The notes beneath the pieces were generated by a model. The model was not told the origin of the DNA. It worked only from the letters and a program-made list of their open reading frames with translations, and ran no database searches. The position numbers were made by a program, and so were the translations under genes. From positions 55,747 through 119,746 of the forward strand of contig NZ_PQCD01000033.1 of the NCBI RefSeq assembly GCF_002964705.1: a stretch of DNA of 64,000 nt, read 5' to 3'. The stretch comes from Pseudoalteromonas sp. T1lg75 (lineage in GTDB: Bacteria > Pseudomonadota > Gammaproteobacteria > Enterobacterales > Alteromonadaceae). Of this stretch, positions 18,324 through 27,653 are shown piece after piece (the first letter of the stretch is position 1; each line of letters opens with the position of its first letter).

Positions 18324-19163
18324 TTAAAGGGGAAGCACCTCGAATACGGCTACATAACTGCCCTGGCGAATGGTCGCCGGAGCCTTGCCTTGGTGGTCTT
18401 GATATTCGGCTTCAAGCCAGTACATGCCCGGCTCGGAGAATTCCAGGGTGACTTTACCGTTTTTGTCGGCGCTGAGCTCGGTGGCCACCTGCTGGTCGCG
18501 ATAGCGCTCGTCCTGGCGTACCAGGGTGACGCTTGTGCCCGATGCGGCTTCGCCATCAATAAGAAATTGCATGGCGGCCGCTTCTCCCACGTATAAATCA
18601 TTGGGGTGGGTGAGGGCATTCAATTCCAGGCCTTGCCCGCTGGGTGCAATGGCGTTGGCATTGGGTGCACCTAAGGTGACGAAGGTTTCCAGTCGACGAG
18701 CGACTTCACTGACTTGCAAATCCTTGGCGTTTTTCGGCACCTGCCGGGCGAATTGCTCCGCCGTGCCTGTTTTTCCTCTTCCAGGCCAGCTTTGGCGTTT
18801 TCCGTGCTCGTCTACCCAACGCGCCACGATAGAGCGGCTGGCGTTGAATACCCGATAGGTACCGGGCTCTGTGAGGTGCAGGTCGAACACGCTGCGATAA
18901 CGCAGTTCGGCGCTGTTTTGCATGGCCACCGCCTTGCCATCGGGTCCCACGGCCAAGAGGCGTTGCAGTGGATAGGCATGATGATCCGGGTTGAAAATGC
19001 TATTGGCTATGGCCGCATCGAAGGTGATCCAGGCCTCATCTCCGGACACCACAGTGGTGTTCGGTTTTAACCACACCCGGTGGGCGTGGGCGTTGTGGCC
19101 GAATAAGACGCCGGCGCTTAGGCTGGCGCAAACAAGGGCGGGGAGTAATTTAGCTAGCTTCAC
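18324..19163 (-). CDS. DUF4198-domain periplasmic protein
   Basis: 279 residues with a signal peptide ending AHA-HRVWLKP, the usual DUF4198 start. An N-terminal beta-sandwich is followed by an Ig-like/CNA-B-like domain (about residues 175-279). Such proteins are often found beside TonB receptors and PepSY proteins and are thought to help metal uptake; direct function is unproven. The upstream PepSY gene overlaps by four bases (ATGA), so both belong to one operon. Confidence 0.85.
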   Translation of the reverse strand: MKLAKLLPALVCASLSAGVLFGHNAHAHRVWLKPNTTVVSGDEAWITFDAAIANSIFNPDHHAYPLQRLLAVGPDGKAVAMQNSAELRYRSVFDLHLTEPGTYRVFNASRSIVARWVDEHGKRQSWPGRGKTGTAEQFARQVPKNAKDLQVSEVARRLETFVTLGAPNANAIAPSGQGLELNALTHPNDLYVGEAAAMQFLIDGEAASGTSVTLVRQDERYRDQQVATELSADKNGKVTLEFSEPGMYWLEAEYQDHQGKAPATIRQGSYVAVFEVLPL

Positions 19164-20227
19164 TGGTTGGGCTCCATGGTTAGGGTGATAGTGCCGAGCT
19201 CGTGCTTTCCTTGCTCGGTGAGAGTGATCGATTCGCCGATGGGCAAGGTGATTGGCATACGCAGCAGCTCACGCCCACCCAACTCGCGGGCAGCTTCGAT
19301 ATTCAGGCTGTAACTGCCCGCAGGCAGTGCCGCTATATCCGCCTTAAATGGGCTTAAATCGAGCGTGACCTGACCCGGGCGGCGAGTGGCGCCGGTTACA
19401 CCATCTACCGGTAGGTTTAGGCTGCGGCCGCTGCGACGCCACCATAGGCGTAAGTCTTTAAGCCATTTTTCGCCTTCGCGTTCGGCCATTTTGGTGTCGT
19501 ACCAGAGCGCCAGGTTCATTACCGCCTTACCTTGCTCGTCGGCCAGCCAGATGGCGACATAGGGCGGGTGATACTCGGCCACAGTCAGTCTGGGGATCTC
19601 CACCTCTAGCTGACTTCTTTGTGCCGCGTGCGCGGGTATGGCCAGTACCAAAGCGGGAATACCAAGCCCCGCCAACACCAGGGGCCAGGTTGACTTGCGG
19701 CCCTTGGCATAGCGTTTAAGCAGCAAGAGGCCGGTCAGCGAAAAGACGATACAGGCAATGGAGAAGAGATCGAGAAACAGGCTCCACCAGATGCCTGTGT
19801 TGCGGCCCTTATGCAGGTCGTTAAAATAGGCGACCAGGCCGCGATGAGTCGCTTCCTGGTAAAACTCGCCCGTGTCCAGGGCCACGGTAAACCAGGAATC
19901 ACTGCCCGCCTTAGGCATGGCGACGTAGAGCTCAAAGTCGCTCCACTGTATTTGCGCATTGGCGGCTAGCGTTTGCTTGGTTTGCCCTGTATACCAGGTG
20001 GCAAAACTTTGTGGCAGTTGCTCATGCTGATTGGCAGCGGCGAGCTGGGTTAAAATTGCACCGGGAAGCTGGGCTTCGAGTTGCGTTACTTGTGCCTGGC
20101 TTTCAATGCTGCCGGCGTGATTGAGGGTGATACCGGTGATGGCGAACAACAACATGCCGAATAGGCATACCGCCGAGCTTATCCAATGCCAGGCTTTGAG
20201 ATCCCAAAGCTTACTGCGCTTAGCCAC
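19160..20227 (-). CDS. PepSY-associated membrane protein with DUF2271 domain
   Basis: 355 residues. An N-terminal span (LFGMLLFAITGITLNHAG), a periplasmic PepSY-like segment, a second span around residues 155-180, a third around 190-205 ending in AHAA, and a C-terminal periplasmic DUF2271 domain. PepSY-TM proteins of this layout occur in iron-siderophore uptake loci and may be inner-membrane ferric reductases; this is inference. GTG start with GGAGTTTG upstream. A MITE separates it from a Fur box. Confidence 0.85.
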   Translation of the reverse strand: MAKRSKLWDLKAWHWISSAVCLFGMLLFAITGITLNHAGSIESQAQVTQLEAQLPGAILTQLAAANQHEQLPQSFATWYTGQTKQTLAANAQIQWSDFELYVAMPKAGSDSWFTVALDTGEFYQEATHRGLVAYFNDLHKGRNTGIWWSLFLDLFSIACIVFSLTGLLLLKRYAKGRKSTWPLVLAGLGIPALVLAIPAHAAQRSQLEVEIPRLTVAEYHPPYVAIWLADEQGKAVMNLALWYDTKMAEREGEKWLKDLRLWWRRSGRSLNLPVDGVTGATRRPGQVTLDLSPFKADIAALPAGSYSLNIEAARELGGRELLRMPITLPIGESITLTEQGKHELGTITLTMEPNQ

Positions 20228-20255
20228 TTACAAACTCCAACTAGACGATGTAATA

Positions 20256-20417
20256 ATACCAATTCACTTAAATAGCTAATCATTCTAGCGGGCTAAATAT
20301 CATGCTCACGGCGTTGGAATTTATCTATGTAGAATAACTACATAAGAAAAATCCCGCCTTGTTAGCACATCATTTAACCAGCGCTATATCTGATCACATA
20401 CTTAACAGAATTGGTAT
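20256..20417. mobile_element. MITE-like non-autonomous element
   Basis: 162 bp bounded by inverted ATACCAATTC/GAATTGGTAT ends; the inverted match extends to 14 of 16 bases. No coding capacity. From memory, related sequences with the same ends and internal AGCTAATCATTCTAG motif are common between genes in marine gammaproteobacteria. No clear target duplication is visible. It sits 28 bp upstream of the PepSY gene. Confidence 0.75.
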
Positions 20418-20433
20418 AAGGTATCGAATTAAA

Positions 20434-20452
20434 AGAAATGATATTCATTATC
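20434..20452. promoter_or_regulatory. Fur box
   Basis: 15 of 19 matches to GATAATGATAATCATTATC; the right-hand 14 bases (TGATATTCATTATC) match at 13. It lies between the MITE and the LysR gene, 75 bp from the LysR start and 207 bp from the PepSY gene. Confidence 0.75.
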
Positions 20453-20526
20453 ATTTAATGGTATGCTGGCACCATCTTTGGAGCAATTGGCTTTTGCTTA
20501 AAGCTGATATAAGAAATGCTTAATCT

Positions 20527-21450
20527 ATGAATTCTAAAATAACTCGCGCCTTGCAAGTGTTTGTAAAAACGGTGGAGGCGGGCAATATGAGCCGTGCGGC
20601 GGAGCAGTTGAATATGACCGCCTCGGCGGTGAGTCAGCAGATCACCAAATTAGAGCAGGATATCGCACTGGGGCTGTTTAACCGCAACACCCGTAAACTG
20701 ACGCTGACCGAGGCGGGGGAAATCTATTACGCCTCGGCGGTGCAATTACTGGCCACCGCCGAATTGGCACAACAGCAGTTGGAGCAGTTACAGCACACGC
20801 CTTCGGGGCGGCTGAAAATTGTTGCGCCCATTGGCTTTGGCGGCGGCCTGTTAAGCCAGCCCATTAAGCAGCTCACCGAGCGTTTTCCAAAAGTTGAGCT
20901 GCAATTAACTCTGACCGATGAACCCTTCGACATTATCGCTGCAGGGGTTGATCTTGCTATCTGTATAGGCCCTTTACACGACTCAACATTAATTGCCCGA
21001 CACCTGGCCGACTGGCAATTGATCCCCTGTGTAAGCAGTGCCCACCCGCTCGCAGAAGTGGCGCCAACACAGCCCGATGCCTTAACCGGACACACTCACA
21101 TTGGCCATATCAATAGCAAACGTTTTGCCCATACCTTAACGCATGAGCAAAACGCTGCCGCCTACGCACTGGATGAGCCGCGTTTGCTGGTTAACAATAT
21201 GCAGGCGGTCATTCAGTTGACCTTGGACGGCATAGGCTATGGCATGCTGCCGGAGCCAGAGGTGCGTCATTTGCTTGCCGCCGGCAGGCTAAAACGTCTC
21301 TGCCCGCAGTGGCATTTACCCCATTACAGCGTGTACGCGGTCACCCCTCACCGCGATGCGGTGGCGGCCAAAACCCGCGCCGCCATCGACAGTCTGCGCA
21401 GCTGGTTTGAACAGGTCTCGGCTGATCCCCACTTGTGTGTGGGTGATTAA
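20527..21450 (+). CDS. LysR-family transcriptional regulator
   Basis: 307 residues. N-terminal winged helix-turn-helix with recognition region GNMSRAAEQLNMTASAVSQQITKLEQ (near residues 19-45), then the two-lobe effector-binding domain from about residue 90. It resembles the CrgA/DsdC-like LTTR subgroup. No divergent target gene is obvious, since the opposite-strand PepSY operon lies beyond a MITE. A Fur box 75 bp upstream suggests possible iron control. Confidence 0.92.
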   Translation: MNSKITRALQVFVKTVEAGNMSRAAEQLNMTASAVSQQITKLEQDIALGLFNRNTRKLTLTEAGEIYYASAVQLLATAELAQQQLEQLQHTPSGRLKIVAPIGFGGGLLSQPIKQLTERFPKVELQLTLTDEPFDIIAAGVDLAICIGPLHDSTLIARHLADWQLIPCVSSAHPLAEVAPTQPDALTGHTHIGHINSKRFAHTLTHEQNAAAYALDEPRLLVNNMQAVIQLTLDGIGYGMLPEPEVRHLLAAGRLKRLCPQWHLPHYSVYAVTPHRDAVAAKTRAAIDSLRSWFEQVSADPHLCVGD

Positions 21451-21767
21451 TGAAGCCTTTGTAGCCTCTACTAAAATTATGATGCAAAGTTACTTTTTCA
21501 TCGATTACTAGATACTTATTGTTGAGTACAAATTATCTTAAAAAGGAATTTTTAGCATCTTAACTGCAATACTCGTTAAATAGGGTAAATGGGTTATATT
21601 TAAGGCTGTACTAGCTGATAAATGAAGTCGACTTAACTGGTAAGAGGGAGTTCTTTCATCGTTAATACCCTGTGTAAGAACTTAATGCTATAGCAATTGT
21701 TTATTCTGTATCGATTCTAACAGTGTTAACTTGTTTAAAAGTGTGACTTGAATAAGGATGTTTGAAA
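21451..21767. other. AT-rich intergenic region, nothing recognised
   Basis: 317 bases between the LysR gene and the Sel1-repeat gene. A short palindrome AAGTCGACTT is at 21625-21634. No hairpin with a T-tract and no coding frame with a ribosome-binding site were seen. Confidence 0.5.
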
Positions 21768-23768
21768 GTGAAATCAACTCGCCTGATAACCGTATTTTTA
21801 CTATTCCTCCCGTTAAAACTAATGCTATCTCAATCTGCGTTTGCTTCTGACAGTAGCATAGAAAAAAGCGCAAATGCGGAACGATTGCTTGCTTTGGGTT
21901 TACGTTATGAGAAAGCTGATGGTGTCGAACAGGACTACATGTTAGCTCGTCAGTATTATGAAGAAGCTATCGAAGCTGGTTCTGTAATGGCCATTCATAA
22001 TCTTGGGGCGTTGTACAATTGGGGGTTGGGTGTGTCCGTCGAACGCCCTCGTGCTTTACAGTTATGGGAACAAGCCTCTGCCCAAGGCAATATGTACTCT
22101 TCTTTTAATATGGGCAATGCATTCTTAAATGGCAATGGACGGAATCAGGACACAATGAAGGCACTTGATTACTACATGCTTTCCTATGAACAAGGGTTTG
22201 ATAAAAGCATTTGTCAATATGCTGAGGTTCTGCTCGACGTTAATGCCTCGAACTCAGAAAAAACCAGACGCTTACTTGAGCCCTTAGCTCGTGAAGGCAA
22301 TACGCAATGCCTCAGCGCCCTTGTTGGGCTTCTGTATGACGATTTTGAGCAACACCAAGATGCGAAATCCCTTTTGTTTTGGACCGAGTTAGGGGCATCC
22401 AAGGGGTTGACTCACTCAACATTTGTATTGGCATTGATATATGATTTTGGTGAAAAGGGTGTCTCACCTGATGCAGAAAAAGCCAAATCTTACTACCTAA
22501 AAGCCGCTCAATTATCGCATGAATCAGCCTATGCAAACCTTGGTTTTATGTATGAATCGGGCAAGTTCGGCAACCCCGATGCGGTAATGGCTAAATACTA
22601 TTATGAAAAAGCGGTTGCGATCGGATCACAGTGGGGTTTAAACAATTTAGCTACGTTTTATAGAGATGGTATTGGCAAGGTCATCGATTTTGAAAAAGCG
22701 TTTTCTTTATATACCCAATCAGCAAATATGGGGAATGCTTATGCCCATCGCAACCTAGGTATTATGTACCGCTTAGGAAAAGGCGTTACGCCAGATGCCT
22801 ATTTAGCGGAAAAACACCTTATGAAATCTGTGGAACTAGGGTACCCACAAGCCCTCTTGGACACAGGGCTGCTTTATTTAGATAAGTCACTTCCCTTGTA
22901 TGATAAAGCGACTGCCTTGATGTATTTTTACCAGGCTGTTGATAAACAAGTTCCCAACGCACTGGAAGTATTGACGGAACAATTTGCTGAAGAAGAGCGC
23001 GAATGGTTGGTTATGTCTCAAATTTCAGGACAAATAGCTTACGACCTTGCTGCACATTACCAAGCAAAAAGTAACCAAGTTGAGGCCTGTAAGTGGTTTT
23101 TAGTGGCCTTTAAACGTCACCAGGAAGATGCTTACCTTGACGTTATGCCCTGTGTAAAAGAGAGACAATATCCTGATATGCCTTATTTGGACCAACTCGA
23201 TGTCGCGCGAGAATGGGCAGCCCATCAGAAATGGGATGCAAATTCGCTTATTGGTGAGTTGTACTTCTATGGGGAAACTGTCGATATAGATAAAGAGCAG
23301 GCTGCTAGCTATTTCCTGCAGGCACATGAACACAGCGGCGATGAGATTGCCCGCTACAAGTTGGGGCTCATGTATTTAGTCGGTGATGGTGTTGAGAAAG
23401 ATGTTATGCAGGCTAAATATTTTTTCGAACTAGCCGCTAACCAGGGCTTGAGTGTGGCAGCATTGGAATTAGGAAAACTTTATCGTCATGGCAAAGGGGT
23501 TACGGCTGATGCAACCAAAGCTTTTGAGTACACGCGCAAAGCAGCAGAATATCTAGACAGCGGTGAGTCTGCGTTCTCTTTTGCCAATATGCTCTATGAA
23601 GGCTTCGGTCAGGAGCAAAATATTCGGCTTGCTATCGACTGGTATGACAGGGCTATTCAATTGGGCTATACAGATGCCTCCTGCCAGCTTAGCAGGGTGT
23701 TAGCAAGTCATTACGCTAACCCGGAAGAACAAATCCGTGCCGAGCAATTGAGGCAATGGTGTGACTAG
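21768..23768 (+). CDS. Secreted Sel1-repeat (TPR-like) protein
   Basis: 666 residues with a signal peptide (to FASDS) and about fourteen Sel1-like repeats, recognisable by recurrent A-x-x-xLG-x-x-Y-x-x-G-x-GV and A-x-x-YYxKA motifs from about residue 35 to 645. Such solenoids act as protein-protein scaffolds. A GTG start at 21768 is preferred over TTG at 21762 because AAGGA then lies at normal spacing. Base composition is more AT-rich than its neighbours. No specific partner can be inferred. Confidence 0.88.
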   Translation: MKSTRLITVFLLFLPLKLMLSQSAFASDSSIEKSANAERLLALGLRYEKADGVEQDYMLARQYYEEAIEAGSVMAIHNLGALYNWGLGVSVERPRALQLWEQASAQGNMYSSFNMGNAFLNGNGRNQDTMKALDYYMLSYEQGFDKSICQYAEVLLDVNASNSEKTRRLLEPLAREGNTQCLSALVGLLYDDFEQHQDAKSLLFWTELGASKGLTHSTFVLALIYDFGEKGVSPDAEKAKSYYLKAAQLSHESAYANLGFMYESGKFGNPDAVMAKYYYEKAVAIGSQWGLNNLATFYRDGIGKVIDFEKAFSLYTQSANMGNAYAHRNLGIMYRLGKGVTPDAYLAEKHLMKSVELGYPQALLDTGLLYLDKSLPLYDKATALMYFYQAVDKQVPNALEVLTEQFAEEEREWLVMSQISGQIAYDLAAHYQAKSNQVEACKWFLVAFKRHQEDAYLDVMPCVKERQYPDMPYLDQLDVAREWAAHQKWDANSLIGELYFYGETVDIDKEQAASYFLQAHEHSGDEIARYKLGLMYLVGDGVEKDVMQAKYFFELAANQGLSVAALELGKLYRHGKGVTADATKAFEYTRKAAEYLDSGESAFSFANMLYEGFGQEQNIRLAIDWYDRAIQLGYTDASCQLSRVLASHYANPEEQIRAEQLRQWCD

Positions 23769-23913
23769 CTTTATGAATACCAGTCCGAGTGCAAAAATTG
23801 ATTCTGGCGGTTTCAGGTGGTGGGGAATGGATTTATATTCAGCCGCAAATTAACTGCGATTTTGAAGTTAGCCACCTTAGCAAATGCAATACTTGCCGCC
23901 GTCTTGGGAAAAC

Positions 23914-24327
23914 CTAAGGCTGATTAATCACCTTTAAAATCGGGAACTTACTAAAGCCGAAGTTAAGCGTCAGTGTGACGATTTCTTTGCCGTTAAACTT
24001 GCGTTCGAACTTCATCGGGTTGATATGCTCGCAGTTGCCGAGAATGGCCACAAAATGTGTGTGATTAAGAGAGCGGCCGCCGCTTGAGCTGTTTTCTACG
24101 GTAACGATAACCTGGCGCTCGCCCTCGTCTGAGCTCATTGAGTAATAATCCAGGAGTTCAAACTCGTTTTGAAACGGGTGCAATTCTTTATCGTTCTCGC
24201 AATAGATTTCGCTGTTTTTAAACGGCGTATTATCCAGCCTTAGGGTCTTATCGGCGTCCTCGGTTTGCCCATAAGTCGATGCCATAAGCAGCGACAAAGC
24301 AAAAGCTTTTGTCGTTATGTTCTTCAT
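23914..24327 (-). CDS. Small secreted protein, function unknown
   Basis: 137 residues with an N-terminal hydrophobic signal-like segment (AFALSLLMASTYG) and a beta-rich mature part. Two cysteines (in IYCEND and GNCEHI) could form a disulfide. No family recognised. It is convergent with the Sel1-repeat gene. The frame is supported by the signal peptide and by AAGGAAGAATCT upstream of the ATG. Confidence 0.65.
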   Translation of the reverse strand: MKNITTKAFALSLLMASTYGQTEDADKTLRLDNTPFKNSEIYCENDKELHPFQNEFELLDYYSMSSDEGERQVIVTVENSSSGGRSLNHTHFVAILGNCEHINPMKFERKFNGKEIVTLTLNFGFSKFPILKVINQP

Positions 24328-24683
24328 AGATTCTTCCTTTTATTTAGGGTCTGTGAGCGACTGGGCTCGCGTTCGCTCTTTGCCGTTGCTGTGAATCACA
24401 TATTGAAGTGACCTGCTCTTATCTTGGGGCATCTTCACTCTTTTATTACCTGTATTGATAACAAAGCATACGCACTTTTGCCAGCTTCGATTTTTATCGC
24501 AACACAGCTTCCTATTTGCACGCCCGGTGAGCTCTTTACGTTTGCGCACAGTTACTTTCGATTAAAAATGCCTTTACAATTCAACTGGCTAGATTCAGGA
24601 TGCATGGTATGAACATAAGGTTGAAACAAGATATCAGCCTGACGAGGTTACATCATTATCGCTAATTGGGTTAAGGACAACGC
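24328..24683. other. Intergenic region, nothing recognised
   Basis: 356 bases between a divergent pair. Short open frames exist on both strands but none has a good start context or recognisable protein sequence. No hairpin or known regulatory box was seen. Confidence 0.5.
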
Positions 24684-25814
24684 ATGGGTCTTCCTATCAC
24701 CACCACACTTCTGAGCAGCACTTTGTTTTTGCTTAGCCCTAGCGGCTATAGCCTGGCCGACACAACACACAGTAAAGCCCCTTTACAGCCCGCCCAGGCG
24801 AGTGTGAAATCTCAAATGAAGTCACAAGTTCTAAGTGCCCTAAGCGCCACCATCAAAGCGCTGATTGATGATGCATCACAGCCATTTAGCGGCAGCGTGA
24901 TTTTGCTTGAAGATGGCAAGGTGCAATTAACACTGCAAAAAGGCGAGGGGATTGATCAAAATTCCAGTTTTGTCGTGGCGTCCCTTTCTAAACAAATCAC
25001 CGCCACCTTGGTATTGCGGGCGTTTGATGCCGGTAAGCTGGATTTAACGCGCTCACTCAATAGTTATCTTTTTGCGGATGAAACCAGCGGCGGCGCTAAT
25101 CAAAATGCCGACAGATACGACGAGCGAATTACCCTGCATCATCTGCTCAGCCACACATCAGGCGTTGATGCTTTGGGTAAAGCCAATCGCTTTGCGCCCG
25201 GGAGCCAGTTTCAATATTCCAACCAGGGTTATGCCCTTTTAGGTCAACTACTTGAAAAGGTAAACAAGCAAGCATTCGCTGAGCAGGTGGCGCAATTCGC
25301 CAAGGACAATCAGCTTAATGCGCTGTACGCCAAAACAGGGAGTATTGAGCATATTCGTCGCAACCTGCCGACACTCGCCGTTGGCTTCGATGAAGCCGAG
25401 ACGCTAATTCCTGCGAACATAGATATCGACGGATCCTTACTGCCTGGTGGAGGCTTGATAGCCTCGGCACCGACTTTTGCCTCGTTTGCGCATCAATTGC
25501 ATTCCGGCGAATTGCTCAGCCCCAAGAGCTATGAACTGATGACGCGCGCGCATACCAAGATGGAGTTTTTCTGGCCGAACATGAGCTATGGCTATGGCCT
25601 AAGGCTCAACAGTGACGACGACCTTACAGAATACAGCCACACCGGATATTTACCCGGGTATATGTCCATGTCGCTTCACTATCCGGAATTTAACCTGAAT
25701 CTTGTGATGCTGGAAAACATCTCCCTCAATCTAGTCGATATTAACCGGGTCATGGAGTTACATACTCAGATACGCGAGGCCGTTCGCGCTCATTTACTGC
25801 ATAAAAAAGGCTAA
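24684..25814 (+). CDS. Secreted serine hydrolase, beta-lactamase class C / DD-peptidase fold
   Basis: 376 residues with a signal peptide. Catalytic motifs of the Beta-lactamase (PF00144) family are visible: SLSK (SxxK), YSN in FQYSNQGYALLG, and HTG in YSHTGYLPGY replacing KTG. Family members include esterases, D-aminopeptidases and class C beta-lactamases; the HTG form argues for an esterase or peptidase more than a resistance enzyme. A near-copy of the 17-bp palindrome (24771-24787) lies in the codons just after the signal peptide. Confidence 0.88.
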   Translation: MGLPITTTLLSSTLFLLSPSGYSLADTTHSKAPLQPAQASVKSQMKSQVLSALSATIKALIDDASQPFSGSVILLEDGKVQLTLQKGEGIDQNSSFVVASLSKQITATLVLRAFDAGKLDLTRSLNSYLFADETSGGANQNADRYDERITLHHLLSHTSGVDALGKANRFAPGSQFQYSNQGYALLGQLLEKVNKQAFAEQVAQFAKDNQLNALYAKTGSIEHIRRNLPTLAVGFDEAETLIPANIDIDGSLLPGGGLIASAPTFASFAHQLHSGELLSPKSYELMTRAHTKMEFFWPNMSYGYGLRLNSDDDLTEYSHTGYLPGYMSMSLHYPEFNLNLVMLENISLNLVDINRVMELHTQIREAVRAHLLHKKG

Positions 25815-26001
25815 TTTTGGTCATCAGCTTGGAAGGGCATGTGCATTGAATTTGGCATCAATAGTGCCCATTGGGTGAGAAATAAGTGAAAAAGTGTGGG
25901 TTATCTTTGTAATTGTGGCCAGAGTCCTTTAATCTTCGCATCCGAAACCTTTTCTGGTGAAATAACCGTCAGCCGTATTTTGCCACCCATACCGAGTTTA
26001 T

Positions 26002-27522
26002 ATGACCAACAAACAATCAGCGCCAGTGACCACTTCTATTCAATCCGACGATAATATTCAATTTAGCGACCTAGGCCTGCAGCCACAACTACTGCAAGCG
26101 GTGGAGCAGCAGGGCTATAAGCACCCATCGCCTATTCAGGCCAAAGGCATACCCGCGGTATTATCCGGTAAAGATGTGATGGCGGCAGCGCAAACCGGCA
26201 CGGGTAAAACGGCTGGATTCACCTTACCCATGCTGGAAATACTCAGTAAAGGCCAGCGTGCGCAAAATAATAATGTTCGCGCCCTGGTGCTGACACCCAC
26301 GAGAGAGCTCGCGGCGCAGGTCGGCGAGAGCGTTGCAACCTATGGTAAGCAGTTAGCACTGAGTTACTCCGTGGTATTCGGTGGGGTGAAGATTAACCCA
26401 CAGATGATGCAGTTGCGCCGCGGCGCAGATATCTTGGTTGCCACCCCAGGACGACTACTCGATTTGTATCAGCAGAACGCCATCAAGTTTAATCAGCTCG
26501 AAATGCTGGTGCTGGATGAAGCCGATCGCATGCTGGACATGGGCTTTATTCACGATATTCGCAAGATAATTAAATTGCTACCGGCAAAGCGTCAGAACTT
26601 ACTTTACTCGGCGACCTTTTCCGATGAAATTCGCGATTTAGCCAAGACCATAGTGACTGATCCGCTCGAGATTTCAGTCGTACCGCCCAATACAACGGCG
26701 AAAACCGTTGAGCAGTGGGTGTATCCGGTCGATAAATCCCGTAAAACGGCCTTGTTGAGCCATCTGATAAAAGAAAATGATTGGCAGCAGGTACTGATAT
26801 TTAGCCGCACCAAGCACGGTGCCAACCGTATTGCCCGTAATCTAGAAAATCGTGGCATCCCGTCGACGGCAATTCACGGCAATAAGAGCCAGGGCACCCG
26901 AACCAAGGCCTTGGCCGGGTTTAAAGACGGCAGCATACAGGCGCTCGTTGCCACGGATATAGCCGCGCGAGGCATAGATATAGATCAATTGCCCTGTGTG
27001 ATTAACTACGATCTTCCCAACATTGCAGAAGACTATGTGCACCGTATTGGTCGAACAGGCCGAGCTGGGGCTTCTGGTTTGGCTATTTCTTTTGTGATTG
27101 CCGATGATGCCAAAGATCTAAATGACATCGAAAACCTAATCCAGCAATTGTTACCAAGAAAAGTAATTGCCGGATTTGAGCCAACGAATGAGTTGCCTGA
27201 AAGTACCCTCAAACCGCTTAAGCCAAAGAAACCGAAGAAGCCGAAAAAACCTAAAGTGAGTGTTGACGGCCAATCTCAGGCTTCAGAAAGTAACGCACAA
27301 AATGCGCCGGCTAAAAGCAAAGAACAAACCGATAGACGAGGTCACTCCCACCACGCTAACAAAGCGCGTCGTCGTCCTGCGAACTCAAACAACCAACGTA
27401 AGCAAAGTGGCGCAGGGAAGGGGCAAGGCCAAGGGAAGGGACAAGGTCAGGGTCAAGGCCAGGGTGAAGGTCAAGGCAGAAGAAGTAATCAGTCTCGAAA
27501 TAGACGCCCTGCAGGCAGGTAA
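26002..27522 (+). CDS. rhlE: DEAD-box RNA helicase RhlE
   Basis: 506 residues. Q motif (FSDLGL...PIQ), Walker [22 protein letters not shown], and motif [12 protein letters not shown] are all present in the first 370 residues. The C-terminal 130 residues are low-complexity: a Lys-Pro block (about 397-412) followed by a Gly-Gln tract and a basic end, fitting RNA binding. RhlE acts in ribosome assembly and mRNA turnover. The Gly-Gln tract is encoded by near-repeated hexamers (27418-27478). Confidence 0.94.
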   Translation: MTNKQSAPVTTSIQSDDNIQFSDLGLQPQLLQAVEQQGYKHPSPIQAKGIPAVLSGKDVMAAAQTGTGKTAGFTLPMLEILSKGQRAQNNNVRALVLTPTRELAAQVGESVATYGKQLALSYSVVFGGVKINPQMMQLRRGADILVATPGRLLDLYQQNAIKFNQLEMLVLDEADRMLDMGFIHDIRKIIKLLPAKRQNLLYSATFSDEIRDLAKTIVTDPLEISVVPPNTTAKTVEQWVYPVDKSRKTALLSHLIKENDWQQVLIFSRTKHGANRIARNLENRGIPSTAIHGNKSQGTRTKALAGFKDGSIQALVATDIAARGIDIDQLPCVINYDLPNIAEDYVHRIGRTGRAGASGLAISFVIADDAKDLNDIENLIQQLLPRKVIAGFEPTNELPESTLKPLKPKKPKKPKKPKVSVDGQSQASESNAQNAPAKSKEQTDRRGHSHHANKARRRPANSNNQRKQSGAGKGQGQGKGQGQGQGQGEGQGRRSNQSRNRRPAGR

Positions 27523-27561
27523 TGACTTAATTGATTGACGTGTTTGTCGGAGGGTATTTCA

Positions 27562-27580
27562 GATCATATTTTTACTAACT
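27562..27580. repeat. GATC-ended 18-19-bp element
   Basis: GATCATATTTTTACTAACT, the reverse orientation of the GTTAGTAAAA-N3-TGATC family concentrated at 10.1-11.1 kb. It lies between the rhlE stop and the shared terminator. Confidence 0.6.
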
Positions 27581-27598
27581 CCATACAGCCGATAATGT

Positions 27599-27640
27599 TA
27601 AAAAAAGCGTGGTCACTTTGGTGAGCCACGCTTTTTTTTA
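27599..27640. terminator. Bidirectional rho-independent terminator
   Basis: AAAAAAGCGTGG/CCACGCTTTTTT stem with inner TCAC/GTGA pairing and a TTTG loop, between convergent rhlE and the S9 peptidase gene. T-tracts occur in both directions. Confidence 0.88.
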
Positions 27641-27653
27641 TGCCGATGTCAGG

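Noticed and set aside
24340..24612. Short open frames on both strands between the small secreted protein and the serine hydrolase
   Set aside because: No ribosome-binding sites, composition unlike protein, and no recognisable motifs.
24684..25814. Antibiotic-resistance beta-lactamase
   Set aside because: The third motif is HTG not KTG and the sequence is closer to general PF00144 esterases/peptidases; resistance cannot be claimed.
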